64,000 bases of DNA, from NCBI RefSeq assembly GCF_029946515.1, contig NZ_JARZHH010000036.1, forward strand, positions 1 to 64,000, given 5' to 3'. The notes below the pieces were generated by a model. The model was not told the DNA's origin. It did no database searches and saw only the letters and a list, made by a program, of their open reading frames with translations. This document shows positions 1 through 8,473 of this stretch, piece by piece (the stretch's first letter is position 1; every line of letters starts with the position of its first letter). The DNA comes from Polyangium sp. 6x1 (lineage in GTDB: Bacteria > Myxococcota_A > Polyangia > Polyangiales > Polyangiaceae). A program made the position numbers and the translations under genes.

Positions 1-1903
1 GCGCGGCCATCGGCGGCACCGGCGGCGCGGCCAGCGCGGGCGGCTTCGTGGCGGCCGGCGGCACGGGCGGCGGCGCGAACGCAGGCAAGGCCGGCGGCGG
101 CGGCGGAACCTTGAGCTCCATCACCGTATCCGCGAGCTCCAGCCGCTTGGCCCCGACCTTCCCTGCTGCCGCGGGATCGAGCACCTCCGGCAACGTCGGC
201 GGCACGTCCTTGGGCGCCGGGATTCCAAAACCGGCTGGCGAAGCGTCACCTTTCCCCGCGCCGGGCGTGAAAGGCGGAGGCGGGGGCGCGACCTTCCCCG
301 CGCCGGGCGTGAGCTTGGACGGCCCGGGGACGACCCTCTCGACACCACTCGGGACCTTCAACGTCGACGTGACGACCTTCTCCGGTCCGGTCATCACCTT
401 GGCCGGCGCGGCCATCACCTTGCCCGCGCCGGGCGTGACCTGGGGTGGAGGAGGCGTCACCCTGTCTTTTCGCGCCGTGACCTGATCAGGTTCGGTGATC
501 GCGAGCGCGGCCTTCTCCCTCTCCGCGGCTCCGATCCCCATCGCCGCGAGGCTGATGCCCGAGCGCGACGTCGCGTCGTCGAAGAGCTGGTCGAACAGCT
601 CCTCGTCCGGCACCGACTCCTTCCACTCGCCCTCCGGCACCACGGCTCCGAGCGGCGCCGCGATCGTCGGCTTCGACGGCCCCCGCGCCGTGCGCGCCTG
701 CGCCTGCGCCTGCCGCACCGTGGGCGCCTCCGGCTGCACGTCGGCCTCGGCCTCGACCACCGCGAGCGGCAGCCTCGGCGGCCCTGGCACGCGCTCGGCC
801 AGCGCACGGAGAAGCGGGTACACCGAGGCCGGGGCCGCGTCGCTCGCCTCCGTGGGCCTCTCGGACAAACGCCCCGGTGGCCTCGAAGGCGGCGGCACCG
901 AGAGCCTCTGCTTGCTCGACGGCGGCGGCTTCGCGGGCCGCACCGATTCGAGCGGCACGCGCTTGCGCGGCCCGCCCTCGCCTTCGGCGGCCTTCGACCG
1001 TGGCCCCTTCAGCGGCGCGACCTTCTCTTCGAGGTCCTTCTGCCCCTCCTCGATCCCCGGCGCCTTGTTCAGGACGCGCTCGAGCTCCTGACACGACACC
1101 TTGCGTTTGTCCGCGGACGGCTCGAGCGCCCCGTCGATCGCGCTCGTCAGCTCCTTCGGCAGATCCGGCCGCAGCGTGGCGAGCGGCTTCGGCCTCGTGC
1201 CCACCTCGGGCGGCTTCGTCGCCGCGTAGAGCGACCAGAGCAGCACCGCGAGCCCGTACACGTCGGCCTTCGGCGTCACGCGCTCGCCGCGCGCCTGCTC
1301 CGGCGCCATGAACCCCGGCGCGCCCTTGATCACGAACGCCACCGTGTCCGGGCTCCGCCCGAGGATCTTCCCGAGGCCGAACCCCGTCAGCCGCACGTGC
1401 CCGTCCCAGCCGATCAGCACGTTCTCGGGGTGCATCGTCCGATGAATCACGGGCGTCGGCGTCCCCTCCTCGTCCTTCGCGGCGTGCGCGTGCGCGAGCG
1501 CGCCGGCGAGCGCGCGGCCGAGGAACGCGATCGTCCTGTCGTCGAGCTTCGACTTCTGCCGCCCGAGCACCTCCTGCACACGGTCGAGCGTCACGCCCTC
1601 CACGTGCTCGAGCACCAGCACGAGGTGCTTGTCGTGCTCGAAGAAGTCGAACATCCGCTGGATCGACGGATGGTTCAGGACCGCGCAGATCGCCGCCTCG
1701 CGCACGAGCTCCTCGGCGAAGTGCGCGTCCCCCTCGATCGTGTTCCGGACGAGCTTCAGCGTGCAGAGACGCGAGAAGCCCATCGGGCCTTCCATGCGTC
1801 CGACGTACACGTCCGCCGAGCCCACTCCGGACAACCTTCGGAGCACTTTGTACGCCCCGATACGCTCGGGAACGGGCTCACTCGGGAACATTGGCGCGAT
1901 CAT
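1..1903 (-). CDS. Ser/Thr protein kinase-like protein (probable pseudokinase), C-terminus off window
   Basis: The frame is open from the ATG at 1903 to the window edge without a stop (at least 634 codons). The N-terminal ~290 residues read as a Hanks-type kinase fold: a glycine loop (GVGSADVYVG), a lysine in TLKL, a catalytic-loop segment HRTMHPENVLI, then RLTGFGLG and GFMAPEQARGE. The catalytic Asp of HRD is Thr and the metal-binding Asp of DFG is Gly. From knowledge of the family, both changes predict loss of phosphotransfer, so a scaffold or sensor role is inferred. The rest is Pro/Ala-rich low complexity with three copies of TPGAGK (coding bases about 255-450). A second in-frame ATG lies at 1891. 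It is divergent from the deacetylase gene. The C-terminal domain cannot be seen. Confidence 0.85.
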   Translation of the reverse strand, partial: MIAPMFPSEPVPERIGAYKVLRRLSGVGSADVYVGRMEGPMGFSRLCTLKLVRNTIEGDAHFAEELVREAAICAVLNHPSIQRMFDFFEHDKHLVLVLEHVEGVTLDRVQEVLGRQKSKLDDRTIAFLGRALAGALAHAHAAKDEEGTPTPVIHRTMHPENVLIGWDGHVRLTGFGLGKILGRSPDTVAFVIKGAPGFMAPEQARGERVTPKADVYGLAVLLWSLYAATKPPEVGTRPKPLATLRPDLPKELTSAIDGALEPSADKRKVSCQELERVLNKAPGIEEGQKDLEEKVAPLKGPRSKAAEGEGGPRKRVPLESVRPAKPPPSSKQRLSVPPPSRPPGRLSERPTEASDAAPASVYPLLRALAERVPGPPRLPLAVVEAEADVQPEAPTVRQAQAQARTARGPSKPTIAAPLGAVVPEGEWKESVPDEELFDQLFDDATSRSGISLAAMGIGAAEREKAALAITEPDQVTARKDRVTPPPPQVTPGAGKVMAAPAKVMTGPEKVVTSTLKVPSGVERVVPGPSKLTPGAGKVAPPPPPFTPGAGKGDASPAGFGIPAPKDVPPTLPEVLDPAAAGKVGAKRLELADTVMELKVPPPPPALPAFAPPPVPPAATKPPALAAPPVPPMAA

Positions 1904-2063
1904 ACCGGAGGCGAGTCGTCTTCCCCAAATCGCAGGCACGCTGTCGGCGGATCCTGTTCGCCGGCGCAGCCTCCGAACGTTGAGGGTGGAAAAATAGAAC
2001 GAAGCCAGCACACCCCGGGGCCACGAGCGCTTCGCCAAAAGTGTGCTGAACTACATCACTACG

Positions 2064-3104
2064 ATGCGCCTCCACCCGGTGCGCCCCACGACGCGGCTTT
2101 CCAAGCGTGCGCGGTTCACGCGCGTGCTCGACAGCCTGGGAGTCCTGGATCGGCTGCTGTCGCTGCGGGCGAGGCTCGCGACGCGATCGCTGATGGTGCT
2201 CACGTACCATCGGATCGCCGACGCGTCGGTCGTGGGAGAGCTCGACGCGGACGTGCGCGAGACCGACGCGCACGGGTTCGCCGAGCAGATCAAGGTGGTC
2301 AAGCAACACGGCTCGTTCGTGTCGCTGCCCGACGTGCGGCGCTTCCTGCAAGGCGGGCCGCTCCCCCCGAACGCCGTGATGCTGGCCTTCGACGACGGCT
2401 ACCGCGATTGCCACGACGTCGCCCTGCCCATTCTGAAAAGAGCCGGCGCGATCGCGACGTTCTTCGTCCCCACGGCCTACCCCGACGCGGGCCGGATCTT
2501 CTGGTGGGATCGCATCGCGCTCTTGCTCCAGCGCTGCCAGAAGCGCGCGCTCGCGCTCTCGTACCCGTACCCGATCCTGCTCGACCTCGGGCGTGATCCC
2601 GTCGGCGCCAAGCGCCTCTTGCTCGGCCTCGTCAAGCGCACGCCGGGCCTCGACCTCGCGCGCTTCTTCGACGAGCTCTCGCGCGCCGCCGACGTCACGC
2701 TCGACCCCGCGGAGGAGCGAGCGATCGCGGCGCGCACCATCATGGGGTTCCGCGACGTCCGCGCGCTCGCGGACGCCGGGATGAGCGTCGCATCGCATTC
2801 GCACGAGCATCGCGTGATCGCGACGATGACGCCCGCGGAGGCGCTCTCCGATCTCGATCGATCGCGCCGCGTGCTCTCCGACGTGCTCGAACAGGACGTG
2901 CGCACCGTCGCGTATCCCGTGGGCCACCAGGTCCAGGGGGCGTTCTTGCGCATCGCGCGCGACGCTGGCTTCGACCTCGGCTTCACGAATGCGACGGGCT
3001 ATTGCATGCGCGACCGAGCGGACCCGCTCAACGTGCCTCGCATCGCGATGGGCCCGGAGCTCGAAGGCGCGATGTTCAAAGCGCTGCTCATCGCGAGGCC
3101 TTGA
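2064..3104 (+). CDS. Polysaccharide deacetylase (NodB-type, CE4)
   Basis: Metal-dependent deacetylase of the CE4/NodB fold, expected to remove N- or O-acetyl groups from a cell-surface polysaccharide or peptidoglycan. The sequence shows TYHRI near residue 50, the motif-1 segment LAFDDGYRDC near residue 110 (catalytic and metal Asp pair) and the motif-2 segment SHSHEH near residue 245 (metal histidines). There is no clear signal peptide. A basic N-terminus precedes the domain, as in deacetylases encoded near exopolysaccharide genes. An ATG at 2064 and an upstream in-frame GTG at 2043 are both possible; neither has a convincing ribosome binding site. The substrate is unknown. It stands alone, divergent from the kinase-like gene. 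Confidence 0.85.
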   Translation: MRLHPVRPTTRLSKRARFTRVLDSLGVLDRLLSLRARLATRSLMVLTYHRIADASVVGELDADVRETDAHGFAEQIKVVKQHGSFVSLPDVRRFLQGGPLPPNAVMLAFDDGYRDCHDVALPILKRAGAIATFFVPTAYPDAGRIFWWDRIALLLQRCQKRALALSYPYPILLDLGRDPVGAKRLLLGLVKRTPGLDLARFFDELSRAADVTLDPAEERAIAARTIMGFRDVRALADAGMSVASHSHEHRVIATMTPAEALSDLDRSRRVLSDVLEQDVRTVAYPVGHQVQGAFLRIARDAGFDLGFTNATGYCMRDRADPLNVPRIAMGPELEGAMFKALLIARP

Positions 3105-3215
3105 GACCATGCAGCCCGGACGTCCTCTCCCGAGCGACTCCGATCTGCTCATCGCCGGGGCCCGGTGTTTGCCCCTCCCGCTCGTGGGCTTCCGCCCGGG
3201 AAGGTCAGGTGGCTC

Positions 3216-3914
3216 GTGTCACGCAAACGTCGTCGTCGCACCCTCGGGGCTGCTCTGCTTTCGCTCGCCACGGCCGGAGCCGCCTTTGCGGCCTCGGGTT
3301 GCGGCGCGGCACCGAAGGGAAATCCGGCCCGCTCGGCCAACCCGAACATCGTGAGAGTCGCGGGAACCACGGAAGACCCGGCCGTCGTGGAAGCAGCGGA
3401 CGAGCGCGCCGCGCAGCGCGTCTGGTGCGAGTACCTCGAAGCGCTCTACCACCGCGCCACGGGGGACAACGAGCGCTGGCCGAGCCGGGACGAGTGCATT
3501 CAGGCGAAGACGATGGCGTCGCCGGAGATGCTGCGACGCACGGCGAGCTGCTCGCGCGCCGCGCTCGAAAAGTTCGACGGCGATCCGTTCACGAGCACCT
3601 ACGCGGCCGAGGTGAGCCGCTGCGGCTCGTCCGCGCTCGACGCGGTCGAGGTGAAGGGCGAGGAGATCACGCCGTACGTCACCGCGATCTGCGGACGCAT
3701 GGCCCGCTGCGGCGAGGCCACGTACGACGAGTGCAGGGGCGAGCTCGGCAATGGCCTCGCGCCGCACCTCGTACGAGCGGTCGGCGCGATGAACCGTCGC
3801 GGCCGCATGGCGTTCGAGGTTTGCCTGAAAAACCTCTCGTGCGGCGACGTCGGATCGCAGGTCGTGAGCTGCCTCGAACCCATCATGGAGGGCCTGCTCT
3901 GGCTGCCTGGGTGA
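3216..3914 (+). CDS. Putative lipoprotein, unknown function
   Basis: I do not recognise a family. A GTG start at 3216 is preferred over the first possible start at 3165 because it puts a basic n-region (SRKRRRR) directly before a hydrophobic segment and a lipobox ending ASGC, and a purine-rich AAGGTCAGG lies just upstream. The mature protein (~205 residues) has about eight cysteines in spaced CxxE/CxR contexts (for example WCEYLEAL, RDECIQAK, ASCSRAAL, RMARCGE, YDECRGEL, LSCGDVG). This suggests a disulfide-bonded helical periplasmic or surface protein. Similar Cys-spaced lipoproteins recur elsewhere in the window (30.2, 30.7 and 46.8 kb), so it probably belongs to a lineage-specific envelope group. 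Confidence 0.75.
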   Translation: MSRKRRRRTLGAALLSLATAGAAFAASGCGAAPKGNPARSANPNIVRVAGTTEDPAVVEAADERAAQRVWCEYLEALYHRATGDNERWPSRDECIQAKTMASPEMLRRTASCSRAALEKFDGDPFTSTYAAEVSRCGSSALDAVEVKGEEITPYVTAICGRMARCGEATYDECRGELGNGLAPHLVRAVGAMNRRGRMAFEVCLKNLSCGDVGSQVVSCLEPIMEGLLWLPG

Positions 3915-3941
3915 CGCGCACCTGGGTTATGCTGTGCGCGT

Positions 3942-4226
3942 ATGGGTAAAAACGTCATCGTGTCGGAGGAGACGCTCCGGGATCTCCTGGAGGCGCACGC
4001 ATCTCTTTCGGCCTGGTATTACGAGCTCTCGGCCGCGCTCGCGACGGCCGGGGCCTCGGCGCGGTCGCCCGACGACGCCTCCCGCGCGGCGTTCGTCGAG
4101 GGGATCGGCAAGATGTTCCCCGAGGTCGCGCAGGTCGCCGCCTCGATCCGCGTGCCCCGCACCTTCGTCCCGCCTCCGCCCCGCATCTCGATCCCCGCGC
4201 CGATCACGGACGATCGAAAGCGCTGA
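3942..4226 (+). CDS. Small hypothetical protein (94 aa)
   Basis: No family recognised. It starts at an ATG 27 bases after the preceding lipoprotein stop and ends three bases before the stop of the convergent HupE-like gene. The N-terminal ~65 residues look helical (EETLRDLLEAHASLSAWYYELSAAL), followed by a Pro-rich tail ending in basic residues. There is no signal peptide or membrane segment. Codon bias is typical of the genome, which supports a real gene. Confidence 0.6.
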   Translation: MGKNVIVSEETLRDLLEAHASLSAWYYELSAALATAGASARSPDDASRAAFVEGIGKMFPEVAQVAASIRVPRTFVPPPPRISIPAPITDDRKR

Positions 4227-4229
4227 CGC

Positions 4230-5348
4230 TCAGGCCTCCGCGCCCACGATTCGCAGGACGAACCACGCGAGCCCGAGCGCGGCGATACCGAGGCTCAGGA
4301 TCTTCACGCCACGTATCGTAAGCCATTTGCGCTTCTGCGCCGTGACGAGCAACGGCAAGACGACCGCGAGCACCGCGAGCTGCCCGGCCTCGACGCCGAG
4401 GTTGAACGCGAAGAGCGCGCTCGGGATCTGCGGCCGCGGCAGCGCGATCTCCCCGAGCGCGCCCGCGAACCCGAAGCCGTGCACGAGGCCGAAGGGAAAC
4501 GTGATGCGCCAGCGCTTCTCGGCGTCCTTCACGAGCTGATTCTCGACCCCGACGTACGCGACCGAGAGCGCGATGATCGGCTCGACGATCCGCCCGCTCG
4601 GCGCCCAGATCCCGAGCACCGCGAGCCCGAGCGTGATCGAATGCGCCACCGTGAACGCCGTCACGACGAGGAGGAGCGCGCGCAGGCGGCCGCCGACGAG
4701 CACGAGGCCGAAGAGGAAAACGAGGTGGTCGTAGCCGAACAGGATGTGCTCGATGCCCATCCGGAAGAAGCCGAAGAAGCCTTCGTTTTCGTGGCTCGCC
4801 TTCGGCGCGGCGGGGGCCTTCGCGCCGCCCGGCAGGCCCGCGATTCCGATCTCGCGGTTCGCGCCGAAGAGCACGTGCTCGGTGGGCCCAGCACCCGCGT
4901 CGGCGCGCGCGACGTGACGGTGGCCGTACGGGAGATCGTCGAGCACGTCGAGACGCACGCGCACCGCGCGGGGAGACGCGGGGCAGCGGTAGACGACGCG
5001 CAGGGAAAAACCGTCCTCTTCCACGAGGAACGCGTCGTCGAGCGTTCCCGGACAAACCCCCTCGCCGGCGCGCACGGAGACGCGCTCGACCACCGCGCGG
5101 CCGAGCGCCTCGCGGGCGTGCTGGATCTCCGTCGGTGAAATCGCGCCGTCGCCGTCCTCGTCCATGTTCCGGACGAGCGAGAGCACCTCGCGCCGCGCGA
5201 AGACGATCTCGGCGGTGAGCGTCGCGCCGTCGATCTTGTATTCGCCCCGGGACAAACCCACCTGATGGGCCCATGCGACCCGCGGCAGGAGCACGCAGAG
5301 CGCGCCGAGCAGCGTGATCAGCGCAGCGAAGAGGGCGCGGGGCCGCAC
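4230..5348 (-). CDS. HupE/UreJ-2-like membrane protein with an EF-hand motif
   Basis: Signal peptide (residues 1-27, ending VAWAH), an extracytoplasmic domain of ~160 residues, then about seven membrane segments from residue ~195. The C-terminal part carries the HupE/UreJ-2 features GIEHILFGYDHLVFLFG, FTVAHSITL and GLVHGFGFAG, whose conserved histidines suggest metal transport or binding. The extracytoplasmic domain contains a canonical EF-hand loop, DEDGDGAISPTE, near residue 63, so calcium sensing is possible. The GTG start lies three bases after the TPR lipoprotein stop, so the two are probably one transcript. No hydrogenase or urease genes are nearby, so the substrate is open. Confidence 0.85.
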   Translation of the reverse strand: MRPRALFAALITLLGALCVLLPRVAWAHQVGLSRGEYKIDGATLTAEIVFARREVLSLVRNMDEDGDGAISPTEIQHAREALGRAVVERVSVRAGEGVCPGTLDDAFLVEEDGFSLRVVYRCPASPRAVRVRLDVLDDLPYGHRHVARADAGAGPTEHVLFGANREIGIAGLPGGAKAPAAPKASHENEGFFGFFRMGIEHILFGYDHLVFLFGLVLVGGRLRALLLVVTAFTVAHSITLGLAVLGIWAPSGRIVEPIIALSVAYVGVENQLVKDAEKRWRITFPFGLVHGFGFAGALGEIALPRPQIPSALFAFNLGVEAGQLAVLAVVLPLLVTAQKRKWLTIRGVKILSLGIAALGLAWFVLRIVGAEA

Positions 5349-5351
5349 GCG

Positions 5352-6713
5352 CTAGCCTCCCTCGCCGAGGAGCTTTTTGGCCTCGGCCACGGCGGCCGCG
5401 TCGAAGTGCGCGTTCATCGCGAGCGCCTCGCGCACGAGCTTCTCGCCTTCTTTTTTCTCGCCCTGCGCGATGCGGATCGCGCCCGCGTGGAAGAGCAGCG
5501 CGGGCTCGCGCGTCCCGTGCGCGCGCGCCACGTCGCTCTCCTTGCGCGCGGCGGCGAAATCGCCTTTTCGATAGAGCGCCCACGCGAGGACGTCGGTCGT
5601 GTGGATGCCCTTGCGGACCTTCATCTCCTCGCGGACGAGCGCGAGCGCCTCGTCGTGGTCCTTGTCCTTCGACGCGAGGAACGCCGCGAGCGTGCGCTTG
5701 TCGCTCGCGCGGCCGATCTCTCGCACGCGCTTGTACGCCTCCTCCGCGCCCTTCTCGTCACCCGCGGCCGCGCGCGCGTCGCCGAGCAGCCACGCCGTCT
5801 CGCAGAGCGGGCTCTTCGCAAACGCGCGCGCGGCGAGCTCGGCGGCGCGCTTCGCGTCGCCCTTCGCGAGCGCCACGCGCGCCTTGCCCACGAGCGCCGG
5901 CGGATACTCCGCGACGGCGCTGAGCGCGCGATCGAAGCCCTTGTCCGCGCCGTCGACGTCGCCCTCGTGCCAGAAGACCTTCGCCGCCTCCACGAGCACC
6001 CACGCGAACGGCTCGGGATCACGCGGGTCGCTCGCGTCCATCGCCGCGCGGTAGTTCTTCTTCGCCGCCGCGGGATCCCCTTGCAGCCAGCGCAAAAGCC
6101 CCGCGCGCCCGTACGCCGGCAGGCTCGGCTTCAAGTCCATGAGCCGCTGCGCGCTCGCAAGCGCCTCTTCGAAGTCGCCGAGCTCGAGCGCCGCGTCGGC
6201 CTTCGTTCCGAGCGCGAGCAGATCGTCCGGATCGTCGGCGAGGATCTGAGCGGCAAGATCCTTCGCCTCCACGAACGCGTGGCTGTCGAGCAGCACCGCC
6301 GCGCGCAGGTTCCGCGCCGGCCGGTTCTTCGGCTCGCGGCTGAGCACGAGATCCGCGACCGCCCCCGCGTTCAGGTAGTAGCCCGGATCCGACGCATACC
6401 GCGCCTTCCGGATCCACGCGCGCCCGAGCAGGATCCACGGATCGATCGGATCGGGCGTCTTCTCGATGCGCTGCACGAGGACCTCGATCTCCTTGTCGAC
6501 GGCGCTCGATCCGTTCGGTTTTTGCAGGGCGAGCGCGCGCGTCGTCCGCGTCGCGTCGTCCTGCGCGGAGGCCGATGGGGCTGCCGCGGCCGATGGGCTC
6601 TCCGCGGGCGTCGCGACTTGCTCGGCCTTGTTGCAGGCGGGGATCACGAGGACGAGCAGGGCTGCGAGGCAGAGCCGGCTCGGGGTTCGGGAGATACGCT
6701 CGCTCGGGGGCAC
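5352..6713 (-). CDS. TPR-repeat lipoprotein
   Basis: GTG start, then a short basic n-region, a hydrophobic segment and a lipobox ending IPAC near residue 27. After a low-complexity Ala/Ser linker, residues ~65-450 form repeated ~34-residue helical pairs of tetratricopeptide type (for example DPWILLGRAWIRKARYASD, LALGTKADAALELGDFEEAL and ALVGKARVALAKGDAKRA). It is expected to be a membrane-anchored periplasmic or outer-membrane scaffold for protein complexes. It is the first gene of a two-gene unit with the HupE-like protein. The partner cannot be told from sequence. Confidence 0.85.
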   Translation of the reverse strand: MPPSERISRTPSRLCLAALLVLVIPACNKAEQVATPAESPSAAAAPSASAQDDATRTTRALALQKPNGSSAVDKEIEVLVQRIEKTPDPIDPWILLGRAWIRKARYASDPGYYLNAGAVADLVLSREPKNRPARNLRAAVLLDSHAFVEAKDLAAQILADDPDDLLALGTKADAALELGDFEEALASAQRLMDLKPSLPAYGRAGLLRWLQGDPAAAKKNYRAAMDASDPRDPEPFAWVLVEAAKVFWHEGDVDGADKGFDRALSAVAEYPPALVGKARVALAKGDAKRAAELAARAFAKSPLCETAWLLGDARAAAGDEKGAEEAYKRVREIGRASDKRTLAAFLASKDKDHDEALALVREEMKVRKGIHTTDVLAWALYRKGDFAAARKESDVARAHGTREPALLFHAGAIRIAQGEKKEGEKLVREALAMNAHFDAAAVAEAKKLLGEGG

Positions 6714-6818
6714 GATGGCTTCACGCGCTACGCGCGACGGGCCTCTCCGGCCCGACGAAAACGTATCAAAAAAAAGCCTTGCTGGGCGGCGACCGTCTCT
6801 GCGATGCGATGACTACGC

Positions 6819-7781
6819 ATGAGGCCCGCTTTCCTTCTGCTCTTCGTTTTCGGGGTGTTCGGAGGCTGCACGTGCGGAAAGGACGCGGGGCTCGGGGCCG
6901 CGCCTTCGGCGAGCGCACAAGCCTCCGCGGCGCCGAGCGCGAGCGCGCCCGCGGCGAACACGTCGTCGACCGACGACGAGGTGCGCCCCGTCTATCCGAA
7001 GACCAACGACCCGCCCGATCCGCTCGCCGAGAAGCTCTGCGAGGCGCTGCACGGGCTGCCCACGAAGCGCAAGGCGACGTGCTGCGGACACGCGCCCGGG
7101 TTCTCGCTCGCCGCCGAGTGCACGCGCACGTTGAGCTACGCGCTGCGGGAAACGTCCGTCACCGTGGACCCGGCCGCGGCCGACGCATGCATCAGCGCGA
7201 TCGAGAAAGCGCACGACGGATGCGCGTGGGTCGGGCCGACGGGCGCGCCGCTGCCCGCCGCGTGTGACGGCCTCGTGCGCGGCGTGGTCGCCGCGGACAA
7301 ACCGTGCCGTTCATCGCTCGAATGCGGCGACGGGCTCCGATGCCTCGGCGTGGGTCCGACGGACATGGGCACGTGTCGCAAGCCGCTCCCCAAGGGGTAT
7401 CCATGCGGCATCTCGGTCGACACGCTCGCGTCACTCACGCGGCAAGACTCGTTCGAGGCGCGGCACCCCGAGTGCGGCGGCTACTGCGCGCAGCGCCGCT
7501 GCAGCGATCTCACGGCCGAGGGCGGCGCGTGCAAGACCGAGATCGAGTGCGGCGCGGGCAAGATCTGCGACGAGGGCAAATGCGGCGCGGGCGCGCTCCC
7601 CGGCGAGGGACAAACCTGCAAGGTTGCCTGCGCCGCCGGGCTCCGCTGCGACAAAGGAAAATGCGTCGGGCCGAAGGAAGAGGGCGCGGCGTGCGAGCGC
7701 GACTTCGAATGCCGCGGCGGCTGCATGCACCGCGGCGCGAGCAAGGCCGGCACCTGCGGGATGAAGTGCCGCATGTTGTGA
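6819..7781 (+). CDS. Cysteine-rich lipoprotein with Dickkopf-like repeats
   Basis: Signal peptide with lipobox FGGC near residue 17, then a Ser/Ala-rich linker. The middle section (residues ~65-170) has scattered cysteines. Residues ~155-320 consist of repeated blocks of the form C-x(3-5)-EC-x(2)-G-x(2)-C-x(3)-GxC, for example CKTEIECGAGKICDEGKC and CERDFECRGGC, typical of the Dickkopf-like Cys-rich modules common in myxobacterial surface proteins. Disulfide bonding in the periplasm or on the surface is inferred. It is divergent from the TPR lipoprotein. The function is unknown. Confidence 0.8.
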   Translation: MRPAFLLLFVFGVFGGCTCGKDAGLGAAPSASAQASAAPSASAPAANTSSTDDEVRPVYPKTNDPPDPLAEKLCEALHGLPTKRKATCCGHAPGFSLAAECTRTLSYALRETSVTVDPAAADACISAIEKAHDGCAWVGPTGAPLPAACDGLVRGVVAADKPCRSSLECGDGLRCLGVGPTDMGTCRKPLPKGYPCGISVDTLASLTRQDSFEARHPECGGYCAQRRCSDLTAEGGACKTEIECGAGKICDEGKCGAGALPGEGQTCKVACAAGLRCDKGKCVGPKEEGAACERDFECRGGCMHRGASKAGTCGMKCRML

Positions 7782-7798
7782 CGAACCGGCGGGCTAGC

Positions 7799-8392
7799 TC
7801 AACGCCACTGGAGCAGATCCGCGTCCATCTGCGGCGGCGGCGCCGCGGGCTTCGGCGGCGGCGCGGGCTGCCCCGTGTAAGGATCTTTCCCGTCGAGCGG
7901 GCGCAGCAGCGAAAGCTGCACCTTCCCCCCGCGCACCGTCACCTTCACCTGGCCCGAATCGAGCAGCGCTTGCACCTTCCGCACCGCGACCGCTCGCTCC
8001 TCGGCCGTGCCTTGCTCCGCCGCGCGGCGCGCTGCCCCAATGTCAGGCTCGGCCGGCAGCTCGGTCTCGTGGATCCGCGACACCATGCCCTCGACGCGGG
8101 TGAGCCGCGCGGCCATCTCGGCGATCCGCTGGTCGCGCTCGTCGTCCCGGTCCCTGCGCGCGTCGCGGCCATAGCTCGCTTGCGCCAGGGCCATCACCAT
8201 GGCCATCTGCTGGGTGAATGCGGCCTGCCGCTCCTCCAGCACGCGGATCTGCGCTTCCCGCGCGGCCGACTCCCGCCGCACGGCGTCGATCTCGGCGAGC
8301 GCCCTGTCCTCTCGCCCCGGATCGACGCACCCGGCCCCGAAAGCGCCGAGGCACGTGATCACGAAGCACCTTGTCACCCAGCGACTGGCCAT
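7799..8392 (-). CDS. Coiled-coil lipoprotein, unknown function
   Basis: The open frame continues far upstream, but the ATG at 8392 has a good GGAGG ribosome binding site and is followed at once by a signal peptide with lipobox FGAGC (about residue 23). The mature part has a coiled-coil-like stretch (residues ~30-105: RALAEIDAVRRESAAREAQ and onward), then a KVQALLDSGQVKVTVRGGK segment and a Pro-rich tail. It resembles periplasmic coiled-coil lipoproteins of general envelope function, but no named family is recognised. It is tail-to-tail with the Cys-rich lipoprotein (17-base gap) and divergent from the 8474 gene. Confidence 0.75.
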   Translation of the reverse strand: MASRWVTRCFVITCLGAFGAGCVDPGREDRALAEIDAVRRESAAREAQIRVLEERQAAFTQQMAMVMALAQASYGRDARRDRDDERDQRIAEMAARLTRVEGMVSRIHETELPAEPDIGAARRAAEQGTAEERAVAVRKVQALLDSGQVKVTVRGGKVQLSLLRPLDGKDPYTGQPAPPPKPAAPPPQMDADLLQWR

Positions 8393-8473
8393 GCCGACCT
8401 CCACGAGCCTCCATCGTATCCCGACCTTCCCGCGGGCGAAACGCCCGTCGCTCCCGGCCGCTGAGGTCCTCCG

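Noticed and set aside
48-485. Plus-strand Gly/Ala-rich open frame
   Set aside because: It is antisense to the Pro-rich tail of the kinase-like gene, whose frame is open over the whole 1-1903 stretch and carries kinase motifs.
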